Origin: Saccharopolyspora_D taberi
GTDB taxonomy: Bacteria > Actinomycetota > Actinomycetes > Mycobacteriales > Pseudonocardiaceae
Direction of reading: 5' to 3'
Assembly (NCBI RefSeq): GCF_039534165.1
Contig: NZ_BAAAUX010000023.1
Span: 62,001 to 126,000 of the forward strand
DNA length: 64,000 bases
Within the stretch, counting starts at the first letter, position 1. Each line of letters starts with the position of its first letter. Below the pieces are notes generated by a model that was not told the DNA's origin, did no database searches, and was given only the letters and a program-made list of their open reading frames with translations. The translations under genes were made by a program, and so were the position numbers. Shown piece by piece: positions 16,104 through 24,340 of this stretch.

Positions 16104-16538
16104 ATGATCGTATCCGAGAACCCCCCGATCCGCTGCGTCGGTGCGGTGGTGTTCGACCAGTTCGGCAGGTTGCTACTGGTCAAACGCGCTCATGACCCCG
16201 GCAGGGGGAAGTGGTCCCTCCCCGGTGGACGAGTCGAGCCCGGGGAAACCGACCAGATGGCGGTAGCCCGGGAAGTCCGGGAGGAAACGGGACTCTCCGT
16301 CACCGTCGGCGCGCACATCGGGCGAATCCTGCGCCCGGCCCCGCATGGCACCTTCGAGATCCACGACTACTCCTGTCGGGCTAGTGACTCGTCGCTTTCC
16401 GCAGGTGACGACGCCGTGGACGCGCAGTGGGCCGACAGTGCGACTTTCGCCACACTGGAACGGGAAAACGCGCTCACCGAAGGGCTCGCGGAGGTCCTCC
16501 GGTCCTGGGACTGCCTCCCCCGGGACAGTGACACCTGA
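16104..16538 (+). CDS. Nudix hydrolase
   Basis: 144 residues with a full Nudix box near residues 41-63 (GGRVEPGETDQMAVAREV followed by REETG). Such enzymes hydrolyse nucleoside diphosphates linked to another moiety, using Mg2+; the substrate is not inferable. N-terminal GAVVFDQFGRLLLVKRAHDP is the usual first strand pair. ATG 16104 is used; a TTG at 16101 is also possible because TACCCT (16089-16094) lies six bases before it, suggesting a nearly leaderless message. No operon partner: the next gene is corA, more than 400 bases on. Confidence 0.9.
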   Translation: MIVSENPPIRCVGAVVFDQFGRLLLVKRAHDPGRGKWSLPGGRVEPGETDQMAVAREVREETGLSVTVGAHIGRILRPAPHGTFEIHDYSCRASDSSLSAGDDAVDAQWADSATFATLERENALTEGLAEVLRSWDCLPRDSDT

Positions 16539-16781
16539 TCAGAGTCCGACCTTTCGGACATCCGGCCGCGCCGCGGGGGTTCGCCGGACACCCGGCGGCG
16601 ATTCCGGGGCGGCCTCCGAAAAGTTCGCAATTCACCCGTTCCGCCCCGCGCTGTGACGTCTGATGCCATCCGTTGCATCACCCGTGGGACGGAGGAGTAG
16701 CCTTGGCCGCTGGCTGGTGCGAACGTCGCCGGCCGGTACCACCGCCGAACGGGCGGTCGACCTCCGGGAGGTGAGGGATCG

Positions 16782-16853
16782 TTGAGCAACAGTGCTGACA
16801 GCGCACTTCCGTGCAGTACCAACCGCATCCCCGCCCGGGTGGTCCGCCGGTAG
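16782..16853 (+). CDS. Putative 23-codon leader ORF of corA
   Basis: TTG 16782 to TAG 16851, preceded by the strong ribosome-binding sequence GGGAGGTGAG seven bases upstream. Encoded peptide: MSNSADSALPCS then TNRIPARVVRR. The stop lies within the inner hairpin described for 16824-16907, so ribosome position could change folding, in the manner of the corL/mgtL leader ORFs of enteric Mg2+ transporter genes. No homologue recognised; the call rests on the ribosome-binding site and the location. Confidence 0.4.
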   Translation: MSNSADSALPCSTNRIPARVVRR

Positions 16854-16907
16854 GCGAACTCCCTTTCGGCGCCGTCGGCAGGCGGACCTCGAAGCACCGG
16901 GGATGCG
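16824..16907 (+). promoter_or_regulatory. Nested-hairpin leader RNA upstream of corA
   Basis: CGCATCCCCG (16824-16833) pairs perfectly with CGGGGATGCG (16898-16907). Inside it GGTCCGCC (16841-16848) pairs perfectly with GGCGGACC (16881-16888), with a further GGCG/CGCC pairing in the loop. The structure ends 44 bases before the corA GTG. It fits no riboswitch consensus I could match (M-box and ydaO compared by eye). A Mg2+-responsive attenuator is a reasonable hypothesis. The remainder of the 16539-16951 gap shows no other gene. Confidence 0.6.
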
Positions 16908-16951
16908 TGCGCAGTCCCGCGTCCCGGTTCTCAGCTTCTCTGGAGGTCGCC

Positions 16952-18031
16952 GTGCCCAGCCTGCCCTCTCTCGGTCTGCGCCACCGCCGCAACGGCCGCG
17001 TCCGCCCCGCGCCGCGCGTCCCGTCGCCGGTGGCCGACTACGTCGTCGACTGCGCCGTCTACGTCGACGGCCACCGCCTGGAAGGTCCGTGGACGCACAC
17101 CGAGGCCGTCGAGGAGGTCCGCGCGCGCGGTACCGGGTTCGTCTGGATCGGGCTGCACGAGCCGAGCGAGGAGCAGATCAACGGCCTCGCCGAGACCTTC
17201 GGGCTGCACGAGCTGGCCGTCGAGGACGCGGTGCACGCCCACCAGCGGCCGAAGCTGGAGCGCTACGACACCACGCTGTTCATGGTGCTCAAGACGGTCC
17301 GGTACGTGGCCAACGAGACGTTGTCGGCCAACAGCGAGATCGTCGAGAGCGGAGAGCTGATGGCCTTCGTCGGGCGGGACTTCGTGATCACCGTCCGGCA
17401 CGGCAAGCACGCCGGGCTCGCGCAGGTGCGCAGCCAGCTGGAGGAGGACCCCGAGCAGCTCGCGCTCGGCCCGTCGGCGGTGCTGCACGGCATCGCCGAC
17501 CACGTCGTCGACACCTACCTGGAGGTCACCGAGGCGATCCAGGTGGACATCGACGAGATGGAGGCGGAGGTGTTCGCGCCCCGGACCAAGATCGACGCCG
17601 AGCACATCTACCTGATGAAGCGCGAGGTCATGGAGCTGCGGCGGGCGGTGATGCCGCTGGCCAAGCCGCTCCAGCGGCTGGCCGAGGGCTACACCCCGAC
17701 GGTGCCGGAGGAGGTGCGCTCGTACTTCCGCAACGTCGACGACCACCTCGCGACGGTGTCGGAGCGGGTGGCGTCCTTCGACGAGCTGCTGACCACGCTG
17801 GTGGACGCCACGCTGGCCAAGATCACGCTCCAGCAGAACACCGACATGCGCAAGATCTCGGCGTGGGTCGCGATCATCTCGACGCCGACGATGATCGCCG
17901 GGATCTACGGGATGAACTTCGACGTCATGCCGGAAACGCAGTGGCAGTTCGGCTATCCGGTGGCGCTGCTGGTGATGATGGCCTGCTGCGTGGGGCTGTT
18001 CAAGATCTTCCGGAAGAACAAGTGGTTGTGA
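16952..18031 (+). CDS. corA: CorA-type Mg2+/Co2+ transporter
   Basis: 359 residues from GTG 16952, with GGAGG five bases upstream. A large cytoplasmic N-terminal domain is followed by a long stalk helix and two C-terminal membrane segments. The first ends in the selectivity motif GMN (IAGIYGMNFDVMPE), and the protein ends with the basic KIFRKNKWL. CorA pentamers admit Mg2+ and related cations. Next to lpqY-sugABC as in M. tuberculosis Rv1235-Rv1239c, though in M. tuberculosis the two are also neighbours on opposite strands. An unusual structured leader and leader ORF precede it. Confidence 0.95.
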   Translation: MPSLPSLGLRHRRNGRVRPAPRVPSPVADYVVDCAVYVDGHRLEGPWTHTEAVEEVRARGTGFVWIGLHEPSEEQINGLAETFGLHELAVEDAVHAHQRPKLERYDTTLFMVLKTVRYVANETLSANSEIVESGELMAFVGRDFVITVRHGKHAGLAQVRSQLEEDPEQLALGPSAVLHGIADHVVDTYLEVTEAIQVDIDEMEAEVFAPRTKIDAEHIYLMKREVMELRRAVMPLAKPLQRLAEGYTPTVPEEVRSYFRNVDDHLATVSERVASFDELLTTLVDATLAKITLQQNTDMRKISAWVAIISTPTMIAGIYGMNFDVMPETQWQFGYPVALLVMMACCVGLFKIFRKNKWL

Positions 18032-18177
18032 TCATGGGGTGTAACGAATCGAAGCCCCGTGCCGATGTCGTAGGCGGGGTCAAGACCGGGGTCGGCGTCG
18101 TCCGGACCGGATTCCGCCGTTGGCACATCATCTCCCGGTTTCCCGGGCGCCCGATGACGACTGGTGAGGAGGAAGTC

Positions 18178-18342
18178 ATGCGTTTCGCACCGCCTGCCCT
18201 CACCGATCCCGTGCCGCGGCGAAGTCCCGGCGCGCGCCGGGTTCTGGCCGAGCAGCGGTTCCGGCACACCGCGTGGATCGAGCGAAAACCCGGCGCGATG
18301 TGGGACGCGGTTTCCGCCGCGCCTGGCGCCGCCGTGCGCTGA
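18178..18342 (+). CDS. 54-residue small protein, unknown
   Basis: ATG 18178 to TGA 18342, preceded by GTGAGGAGGAAG (AGGAGG six bases before the start). The sequence is basic and Pro/Arg-rich, then RFRHTAWIERKPGAMWDAVS. No membrane segment or known domain. It lies 146 bases after corA and 71 bases before a membrane peptide gene; the perfect ribosome-binding site is the main evidence for translation. Confidence 0.5.
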   Translation: MRFAPPALTDPVPRRSPGARRVLAEQRFRHTAWIERKPGAMWDAVSAAPGAAVR

Positions 18343-18413
18343 CGCCCGGTACCGCGGGCCACATCGTGAGGCGAATTTCCCGACTTTCGTTTCTCACGCT
18401 GGGAGGCACCGCC

Positions 18414-18509
18414 ATGACCCGCTTGATCACCAGCAAGCTCACCGTTCTGTCCGCCCTCATCATGGGCTGGATCATCACCCTGTTCGTGATCATCGCGAAC
18501 CAGATGTGA
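18414..18509 (+). CDS. 31-residue single-pass membrane peptide
   Basis: ATG 18414 to TGA 18507-18509; GGGAGGCACCGCC precedes the start (GGAGG seven bases upstream). MTRLITSKLTVLSALIMGW and IITLFVIIANQM form one hydrophobic helix flanked by a basic N terminus, consistent with a membrane micropeptide. It is followed by a strong hairpin. Location after corA suggests a possible accessory of the transporter, which is speculation. Confidence 0.6.
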   Translation: MTRLITSKLTVLSALIMGWIITLFVIIANQM

Positions 18510-18517
18510 CCGCGTCC

Positions 18518-18546
18518 GGCTCCACTATGGACTCGATAGTGGAGCC
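18518..18546 (+). terminator. Hairpin terminator after the micropeptide gene
   Basis: GGCTCCACTAT (18518-18528) pairs perfectly with ATAGTGGAGCC (18536-18546), seven-base loop, no U-tract. It separates the corA group from the CAP-domain gene, whose -10-like TATAAC lies at 18558-18563. Confidence 0.8.
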
Positions 18547-18602
18547 CCGGCGTGCGGTATAACTCCGCCACCTCTGTCCCCGGTGGTTCCAGGAGTGCGG
18601 AA

Positions 18603-19025
18603 ATGCGAATTCTCGGACGGGCTGCCCGGATGTTCGGGCTCATCGCTCCCGAGAGGTCCGAAGCGGACCAGATCCTCGACATGACCAACCAGGCCCGCGC
18701 CGAGGCCGGGCACCCGCCGCTGCGGTTCGCCGACGCGCTCAACCGCGCCGCGCTGGCGCACAGCGCGGACATGGCCGCAGGCGGCTTCCTCTCGCACACC
18801 GGCACCGACGGCAGCGATCCGGCCGACCGGGCGAAGGCGGCCGGATATCCCGTCGGCGCGATCGCCGAGAACATCGCCTGCGGCTCCGACGATCCGCTCC
18901 GGACCTTCCAGCAGTGGCTGGAAAGCCCGGAGCACTGCGACAACATGCTCAGCCCGGCCTTCGCCGAGGCGGGCGTCGGCCACGACGGCGACTACTGGAC
19001 GCTCAAGCTCGCCCGCCCGGTCTGA
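18603..19025 (+). CDS. CAP/SCP-domain protein without a signal peptide
   Basis: 140 residues. ILDMTNQARAEAGHPPLRFADALNRAALAHSADMA, GGFLSHTGTDGSDPADRAKAAGY (split here for length) and AENIACG are the hallmark CAP (SCP/PR1) motifs, with the usual histidines and glutamate. Bacterial CAP proteins are nearly always secreted; here the N terminus (MRILGRAARMFGLIAPERSE) has no clear signal sequence, so it may be cytosolic or exported another way. The ATG 18603 start has AGGAG about nine bases upstream. Its stop lies five bases from the convergent sugC stop. Confidence 0.85.
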   Translation: MRILGRAARMFGLIAPERSEADQILDMTNQARAEAGHPPLRFADALNRAALAHSADMAAGGFLSHTGTDGSDPADRAKAAGYPVGAIAENIACGSDDPLRTFQQWLESPEHCDNMLSPAFAEAGVGHDGDYWTLKLARPV

Positions 19026-19030
19026 GCACC

Positions 19031-20197
19031 TCAGGTCAGGTTCCGCCCGGTCTCCGGGTCGAAGACGTGCAGCTTGTCCGGGTCGAACCAGACCGACGCG
19101 CGCTCGTTCTCCCGCGCGCGGGACTGCACCGACAGCCGGGTCACCAGGTTTCCGGAGTCGCCGGGCAGCTCCGCCGTGCCCGCGTCGGCGGCCAGCTCGT
19201 CGAGCTCGGCGGTGCTGGCCCGCCCGCCGCGCAGCGGGAAGTAGACGTAGGTGTCCGAGCCCATCTCCTCCACGACCTCGACCTCCTCGGTGAAGGTCAC
19301 GCCGCCCGCGCCGCCGTCGACCAGCGCCGCGTCCTCGAAATGCTCCGGCCGGATGCCCAGGACCAGCTCGCGCGGCGCGTCCGCGGACTCCAGCGCCCGC
19401 CGGATGCGGTCGGTCAGCGGCACCTCGCCGAGCGCGCAGCGCAGACCGCCCTCGGCCACCTCGGCAGGCAGGAAGTTCATGGCCGGGGAGCCGATGAAGC
19501 CCGCCACGAACAGGTTCGCCGGGTGCTCGTAGAGGTGCTGCGGCGGCCCCACCTGCTGCACGACCCCGCCGCGCATCACCACCACCCGGTCGCCGAGGGT
19601 CATCGCCTCGGTCTGGTCGTGGGTCACGTAGACGGTCGTGGTGCCCAGCCGCTTCTGCAGCTTCGACACCGAGGTCCGCATCTGCACCCGCAGCTTCGCG
19701 TCCAAATTGGACAGCGGTTCGTCCATCAGGAACGCCTTGGGGCTGCGCACGATCGCACGCCCCATGGCCACCCGCTGCCGCTGCCCGCCGGAGAGGTTGG
19801 CGGGCTTGCGGGTCAGGTGCGCGGTCAGGTCCAGCACCCGGGCCGCCTCCTCGACCTTCGCGCGCACCTCGGCGTCCGGGACCTTCGCCAGCCGCAACGG
19901 GAACGCCATGTTCTCGAACACCGTCTTGTGCGGGTACAGCGCGTAGGACTGGAACACCATCGCGATGTCGCGGTCCTTCGGCGCGCGGTCGTTCATCCGC
20001 TCGCCGCCGATGCGCAGCTCCCCGGCGCTGATGTCCTCCAGCCCGGCGATCATGTTGAGCGTGGTGGACTTCCCGCAGCCGGACGGGCCCACCAGGATCA
20101 CGAACTCGCCGTCGGCGATCTCCAGGTCGACCCCGTCGACGGCGAGCGAGCCGTCCGGGTAGCGCTTGGTCACCTGGTCCAGAACGATCTCGGCCAC
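19031..20197 (-). CDS. sugC: SugC-type sugar ABC transporter ATPase
   Basis: 388-residue MalK/UgpC-class ATPase. Walker A GPSGCGKST at residues 37-45, Q-loop VFQSYALYPH, signature LSGGQRQR near 135, Walker B with LMDEPLSNLDAK, switch H in VTHDQTEAM. A C-terminal regulatory TOBE-like region (VLGIRPEHF) follows. It energises import through SugA-SugB. Start GTG 20197, six bases downstream of the sugB stop region with a GGGG-rich site. Being next to corA, this four-gene set matches M. tuberculosis lpqY-sugABC, a trehalose recycling importer; the substrate here is inferred from that synteny. Confidence 0.88.
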   Translation of the reverse strand: MAEIVLDQVTKRYPDGSLAVDGVDLEIADGEFVILVGPSGCGKSTTLNMIAGLEDISAGELRIGGERMNDRAPKDRDIAMVFQSYALYPHKTVFENMAFPLRLAKVPDAEVRAKVEEAARVLDLTAHLTRKPANLSGGQRQRVAMGRAIVRSPKAFLMDEPLSNLDAKLRVQMRTSVSKLQKRLGTTTVYVTHDQTEAMTLGDRVVVMRGGVVQQVGPPQHLYEHPANLFVAGFIGSPAMNFLPAEVAEGGLRCALGEVPLTDRIRRALESADAPRELVLGIRPEHFEDAALVDGGAGGVTFTEEVEVVEEMGSDTYVYFPLRGGRASTAELDELAADAGTAELPGDSGNLVTRLSVQSRARENERASVWFDPDKLHVFDPETGRNLT

Positions 20198-20202
20198 GTT
20201 CC

Positions 20203-21036
20203 CTACCCCTTCACCGCGCCCGAGGTCAGCCCCGAGACGATCCGTCGTTGGAAGAACAGCACGAACAGCACGATCGGGATCGTGATCACCACCGCCGCCG
20301 CGGAGATCGAGCCGGTCGGGTCCTCGAACTGCGAGTCCCCGGTGAAGAACTGCAGCGCGACCGGCACGGTGCGGGAGTTCTGCGTGGAGGTCAGCGAGAT
20401 CGCGAACAGGAAGTCGTTCCAGCAGAAGATGAACACCAGGATCGCGGTGGTGAACACGCCCGGCGCGGCCAGCGGGGCGATCACCCTGGCGAACGCCTGG
20501 CCCGGGGTCGCGCCGTCCATCTTCGCCGCCTTCTCCAGCTCCCACGGGATCTCCCGGAAGAACGCCGACAGGGTGTAGATCGCCAGCGGCAGCGAGAACG
20601 TGGTGTAGGGCAGGATCAGGCCGGGCCAGGTGTCGAACAGCCCGGTCGCGCGCTCGATCTCGAACAGCGGCGAGACCAGGGAGACCTGCGGGAACATCGC
20701 GATCAGCAGCGACACCCCGACCAGCAGCCGCTTGCCGGGGAACTCCAGCCGGGCGATCGCGTAGGCGGCCATGGTGCCCAGCACCACGGCGATCGCGGTC
20801 GCGATCAGCGCGATGCCGACGGAGTTGAGCAGCGCCCTGGTGAACTCGGTGGTGCGGAAGATCGCCGCGTAGTTCTCCAGCGTCCACTCGCGCGGGATCA
20901 GGTTGCCGTCGCCGAGCGTCGCGGGCGTCTTGAACGACAGCGACACGATCCACAGCACCGGAAGCAGCGCGTAGACCACGACGACGATGTTGAGCACCGT
21001 CCACCTGGCCCTGCGCGCCGGTGTCACGTCGGCCAT
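20203..21036 (-). CDS. sugB: SugB-type ABC transporter permease
   Basis: 277 residues, six predicted membrane helices, with the EAA loop around ELEKAAKMDGATPGQAFARV that contacts the ATPase. MalG-like C-terminal half ending in RRIVSGLTSGAVKG, the usual ending of this permease class. ATG 21036 shares its A with the last base of the sugA TGA stop (TGATG), so expression is coupled. Forms the membrane channel with SugA. Confidence 0.9.
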   Translation of the reverse strand: MADVTPARRARWTVLNIVVVVYALLPVLWIVSLSFKTPATLGDGNLIPREWTLENYAAIFRTTEFTRALLNSVGIALIATAIAVVLGTMAAYAIARLEFPGKRLLVGVSLLIAMFPQVSLVSPLFEIERATGLFDTWPGLILPYTTFSLPLAIYTLSAFFREIPWELEKAAKMDGATPGQAFARVIAPLAAPGVFTTAILVFIFCWNDFLFAISLTSTQNSRTVPVALQFFTGDSQFEDPTGSISAAAVVITIPIVLFVLFFQRRIVSGLTSGAVKG

Positions 21037-21926
21037 CAGCGCCTCCCCGAGTCGTCGCCGCCGGGTGCGGCGGTGCCGAACAGCTTCACGAACAGCCACG
21101 CGATCAGGGCGACCGCGATGAAGATCAGCACCGACATGGTCGAGCCGATGCCGAGGTTGAGCCCCTTGATCAGGTTGCTGTAGGCCAGCACCGACACCGA
21201 GGAGGTGTCCTGCGCGCCGGAGGTGAGCACCACGATGTGGTCGAAGACGCGGAAGGCGTCGAGGGTGCGGAACAGCAGGGCGACCAGGATCGCCGGTTTC
21301 ATCATCGGCAGCATCACCCGGACGAACCGCTGCCAGGGTCCGGCGCCGTCCATCGCCGCCGCCTTGAGCAGGTCGTCGGGCACCAGCGCGAGACCGGCCA
21401 TCAGCAGCAGCGCCATGAACGGCGTGGTCTTCCAGACCTCGGCCAGCACGATGATCGCCAGCGAACTCGCCCGGTCGGTCAGCGGCGCGGCCTCCGGGGC
21501 GAACAGGTTCGCCAGGTAGCCGGTGTCGGGCGTCCAGGCGTAGCGCCAGCTGAACGCGGCGACCACGGTGACGATGCCGTACGGGATGAGGCTGACCGTG
21601 CGGACCAGGCCGCGGCCGATCAGCGCCCGGTGCATGATCAGCGCCAGGCACATCCCGAGCACGAACTCGATCGCCACCGAGACCGCGGTGATCAGCACCG
21701 TCACCCCGAACGCGGTCCACCAGTAGCCGTTGGTCAGCACGGTCGCGTAGTTGTCCAGGCCGACGAACTCCCGCTGGTCCGGGAACTTCAGGTCGAAGCG
21801 CTGGAACGACAGCCAGAACGCGTAGAGGATCGGCCAGCCGGTGACCGCGACCATCACCAGCGCGGCCGGTGCGCACAGCATCCAGCCGAGGCGGCGTTCG
21901 GCCCGCTTGCCCTCGCTGATCACCAT
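21036..21926 (-). CDS. sugA: SugA-type ABC transporter permease
   Basis: 296 residues, MalF-like permease with six to seven membrane segments; the first follows a basic head (EGKRAERRLGWMLCAPAALVM split). EAA loop near DDLLKAAAMDGAGPWQRFVRV. ATG 21926 overlaps the lpqY stop by one base (TGATG), and the gene's own stop overlaps sugB likewise, giving a tightly coupled chain lpqY-sugA-sugB-sugC. Confidence 0.9.
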   Translation of the reverse strand: MVISEGKRAERRLGWMLCAPAALVMVAVTGWPILYAFWLSFQRFDLKFPDQREFVGLDNYATVLTNGYWWTAFGVTVLITAVSVAIEFVLGMCLALIMHRALIGRGLVRTVSLIPYGIVTVVAAFSWRYAWTPDTGYLANLFAPEAAPLTDRASSLAIIVLAEVWKTTPFMALLLMAGLALVPDDLLKAAAMDGAGPWQRFVRVMLPMMKPAILVALLFRTLDAFRVFDHIVVLTSGAQDTSSVSVLAYSNLIKGLNLGIGSTMSVLIFIAVALIAWLFVKLFGTAAPGGDDSGRR

Positions 21927-23176
21927 CACGGCATCACGCCCTTGGACTCCAGGGCGTTCTGCACCTCGGTGCGCATCCGCTCGGCGGTCTTCGACGGGTC
22001 GATCTCGGCGACCGGTGCGAGCAGGTTCGTCAGCACCGTCGAGACGTTCTGCGCCGCCGGGCTCACCGGGCGCACGCCCGGATCCTTGAGGGCTTCCAGG
22101 ATGGTCTCCTTCATCGGGTACTCCTGGTCCATCGCGGGGTCGGCGTAGACCGACTCGATCGTCGGCGGCACCCCGTCGTTGATGGCGGAGAACTTCTGGT
22201 TCTCCGGGTCGCGCAGGCACAGCGCCGCGTCGAAGGCCAGCTCGGGCTTGGCCGAGTACTGGCTGACGGCCAGGTTGTAGCCGCCGATGGTGGACTTGCT
22301 GGGCACGCCGGGGAGCACGCCCGGCAGCCGGGCCCACCTGACGTTGCGCGCCAGGTCCGGCCTGTCCTCCTGCATCGACGGGTAGACGAACGGCCAGTTG
22401 AGCTGGAACGCGGCCTGGCCGTTCTCGAACTCCATCCGGGCGTCGTCCTGCTTGGCGTTGTTCATCGCCGGGCTGGTCACGCCCGCGCGCCCGAACCCGC
22501 GCAGGACCTCCAGCGCCCGCACCGCCCCGGCGTCGATCTCGGCGCGGTTGCCGTCGGCGGAGACGATGCGCCCGCCCGCGGACTCGACCAGCGTGTTGAA
22601 GTGCACGAACAGGCCCTCGAACTGGGCTCCGCTGAACGAGATCCAGTGCGGTTTGCCCTCGCGCTTGAGCCGCTGGGCCTCGGCGATCATCTCGTCCCAG
22701 GTCGCAGGCGGGTGGTCGACCAGGTCGGCGCGGTACCAGAGCAGCTGCACGTTGGTGTTCTTCGGCGCGGCGTAGAGCTTCCCGCTGGACCGCGCGGTCT
22801 CCAGCGGTCCCTGCAACGTCCCGCGCTCGGCCTCGGCCCTGTCCTCGCCGGTCCACTCCCGGATCCAGTTCGCCTCGGCGAACTCGCCGGTCCACGTGAC
22901 GTCGAGGCCGAGGACGTCCATCCCGCCGTCCTGCGCGGCGAGCCTGCGGACCATCTGCTCGCGCTGCCCGTCGGCCTCGCGCGGCAGCTTGTTGTAGACG
23001 ATGTGGTACCTGCCGCCGGACTGCGCGTTGCAGCGGTCGACGACCGCCTGCAGGTTCTCCTCCGGCGCGTAGTACAGGTTCACCGTGTTCGCGCTCGACG
23101 CCGGGGCGCAGGCAGCCAGCGCGGAAACGCACGCCAGCGCGGCGGCCACGCGCCTTCCACCACCACGAGCTCTCAC
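21926..23176 (-). CDS. lpqY: LpqY-type sugar-binding lipoprotein
   Basis: 416-residue extracellular solute-binding protein, family 1. A signal peptide with lipobox LAAC (about residues 20-23) means it is lipid-anchored outside the membrane. NLYYAPEENLQAVVDRCNAQ opens the mature domain; WDEMIAEAQRLKREGKPHW and PSKSTIGGYNLAVSQYS are standard family 1 segments. GTG 23176 has GGAGGG ten bases upstream. First gene of the importer operon; promoter is in the 240-base gap shared with the divergent dehydratase. Trehalose as ligand is inferred from synteny with mycobacterial lpqY. Confidence 0.85.
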   Translation of the reverse strand: MRARGGGRRVAAALACVSALAACAPASSANTVNLYYAPEENLQAVVDRCNAQSGGRYHIVYNKLPREADGQREQMVRRLAAQDGGMDVLGLDVTWTGEFAEANWIREWTGEDRAEAERGTLQGPLETARSSGKLYAAPKNTNVQLLWYRADLVDHPPATWDEMIAEAQRLKREGKPHWISFSGAQFEGLFVHFNTLVESAGGRIVSADGNRAEIDAGAVRALEVLRGFGRAGVTSPAMNNAKQDDARMEFENGQAAFQLNWPFVYPSMQEDRPDLARNVRWARLPGVLPGVPSKSTIGGYNLAVSQYSAKPELAFDAALCLRDPENQKFSAINDGVPPTIESVYADPAMDQEYPMKETILEALKDPGVRPVSPAAQNVSTVLTNLLAPVAEIDPSKTAERMRTEVQNALESKGVMP

Positions 23177-23416
23177 CGTTGCGGCCCTCCACTCCGATCG
23201 CGCGCAGAGGGCCGTTGGTGCCCGGCGCCGCCCTGCGCTGCCACCACCGCTCGGTCGCGGTGGGAAGAACCTAGGGCGGTGGAACGATCAAGGCAAGGTC
23301 TTGTTGCCAAGCCGTTGGACGCGGTCCGGGCCGGGATGCACCGCGCGGTCCGTTCGGCGGATCGACAGTCGTGCGACCGCATTGCAGAGTTCCGGCAAGA
23401 GGAGACGGGAGCAGCC

Positions 23417-24340
23417 GTGATCACCAGTGCCGAAATCCGCCGCACGCTCGAAGTGATCCGGCCGCACGTGCGGCGAACACCCGTGCTGGAAGTGGACCTG
23501 CACGACCTCGGCGGGCCCGCGCACCCCGGCCTGGTGCTGAAGCTGGAACAGCTCCAGCACTCCGGCTCGTTCAAAGCGCGCGGAGCGTTCGCGAACCTCC
23601 TGCTGCGCCAGGTGCCGGAGGCGGGAGTGGTCGCGGCCTCCGGCGGCAACCACGGCGCCGCGGTCGCGCACGCCGCGCACCGGCTCGGGGTGGCCGCGAC
23701 GATCTTCGTCCCGACCATCTCGTCCCCGGCGAAGACCGACCGGATCCGCGAGCTGGGCGCGAAGCTGATCGTCGGCGGCGACCGCTACGCCGACGCCCTC
23801 GCCGCCGCGCAGCGCTGGACCGCCGACTCCGGCGCGCTCCCGGTCCACGCGTTCGACCAGCGGGAGACCTTGCTGGGCCAGGGAACCCTCGGCCTGGAGC
23901 TGGCCGAGCAGATCGCAGATCTCGACACCGTCCTGGTGCCGGTCGGCGGTGGCGGGTTGATCGCCGGCGTCGCGGCCTTCTTCGCCGGATCGGTCCGGGT
24001 CGTCGGGGTCGAACCCGAAGGAGCGCCCACGCTCACCGCCGCCCGGGCGGCCGGTGCGCCGACCGACGCCGCGACCGGAAGCATCGCCGCCGACGCGCTT
24101 GCTCCGAAGCGGGTCGGGGAGCTGGTGTTCCCCATCGCGGAGTCGTACGTGGAGGACGTGGTCACCGTCGACGACGATGCCATCCGCGACGCCCGCCGGG
24201 CGCTGTGGGAAGGTGCGCGGCTGGTCGCCGAGCCGGCTGCCGCCGTGGGAGTCGCGGCGCTCGTGACAGGCGCCTACCGGCCGGACCCCGGTGAGCGGGT
24301 CGCCGTCGTGATCAGCGGCGCGAACGCGGCGCCGGGCTGA
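23417..24340 (+). CDS. Threonine/serine dehydratase-like PLP enzyme
   Basis: 307 residues, fold-type II PLP enzyme. SGSFKARGAF holds the Schiff-base lysine (near residue 56), ASGGNHG binds the phosphate side, and PVGGGGLIAG binds the PLP phosphate. Catalytic domain only, without the regulatory ACT domain, so more like catabolic threonine dehydratase or serine racemase-type enzymes. GTG 23417 follows GGGAGC. Convergent with the stress-protein gene: its TGA and the other gene's stop together form TGATCA with no gap. Confidence 0.85.
   Translation: MITSAEIRRTLEVIRPHVRRTPVLEVDLHDLGGPAHPGLVLKLEQLQHSGSFKARGAFANLLLRQVPEAGVVAASGGNHGAAVAHAAHRLGVAATIFVPTISSPAKTDRIRELGAKLIVGGDRYADALAAAQRWTADSGALPVHAFDQRETLLGQGTLGLELAEQIADLDTVLVPVGGGGLIAGVAAFFAGSVRVVGVEPEGAPTLTAARAAGAPTDAATGSIAADALAPKRVGELVFPIAESYVEDVVTVDDDAIRDARRALWEGARLVAEPAAAVGVAALVTGAYRPDPGERVAVVISGANAAPG

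Noticed and set aside
16771..16907. corA leader as a known Mg2+ (M-box) or c-di-AMP (ydaO) riboswitch
   Set aside because: Only a short GGTGAGG stretch recalls the M-box, and the following conserved segments are absent; the ydaO core sequences are also missing. Reported only as an unassigned structured leader.
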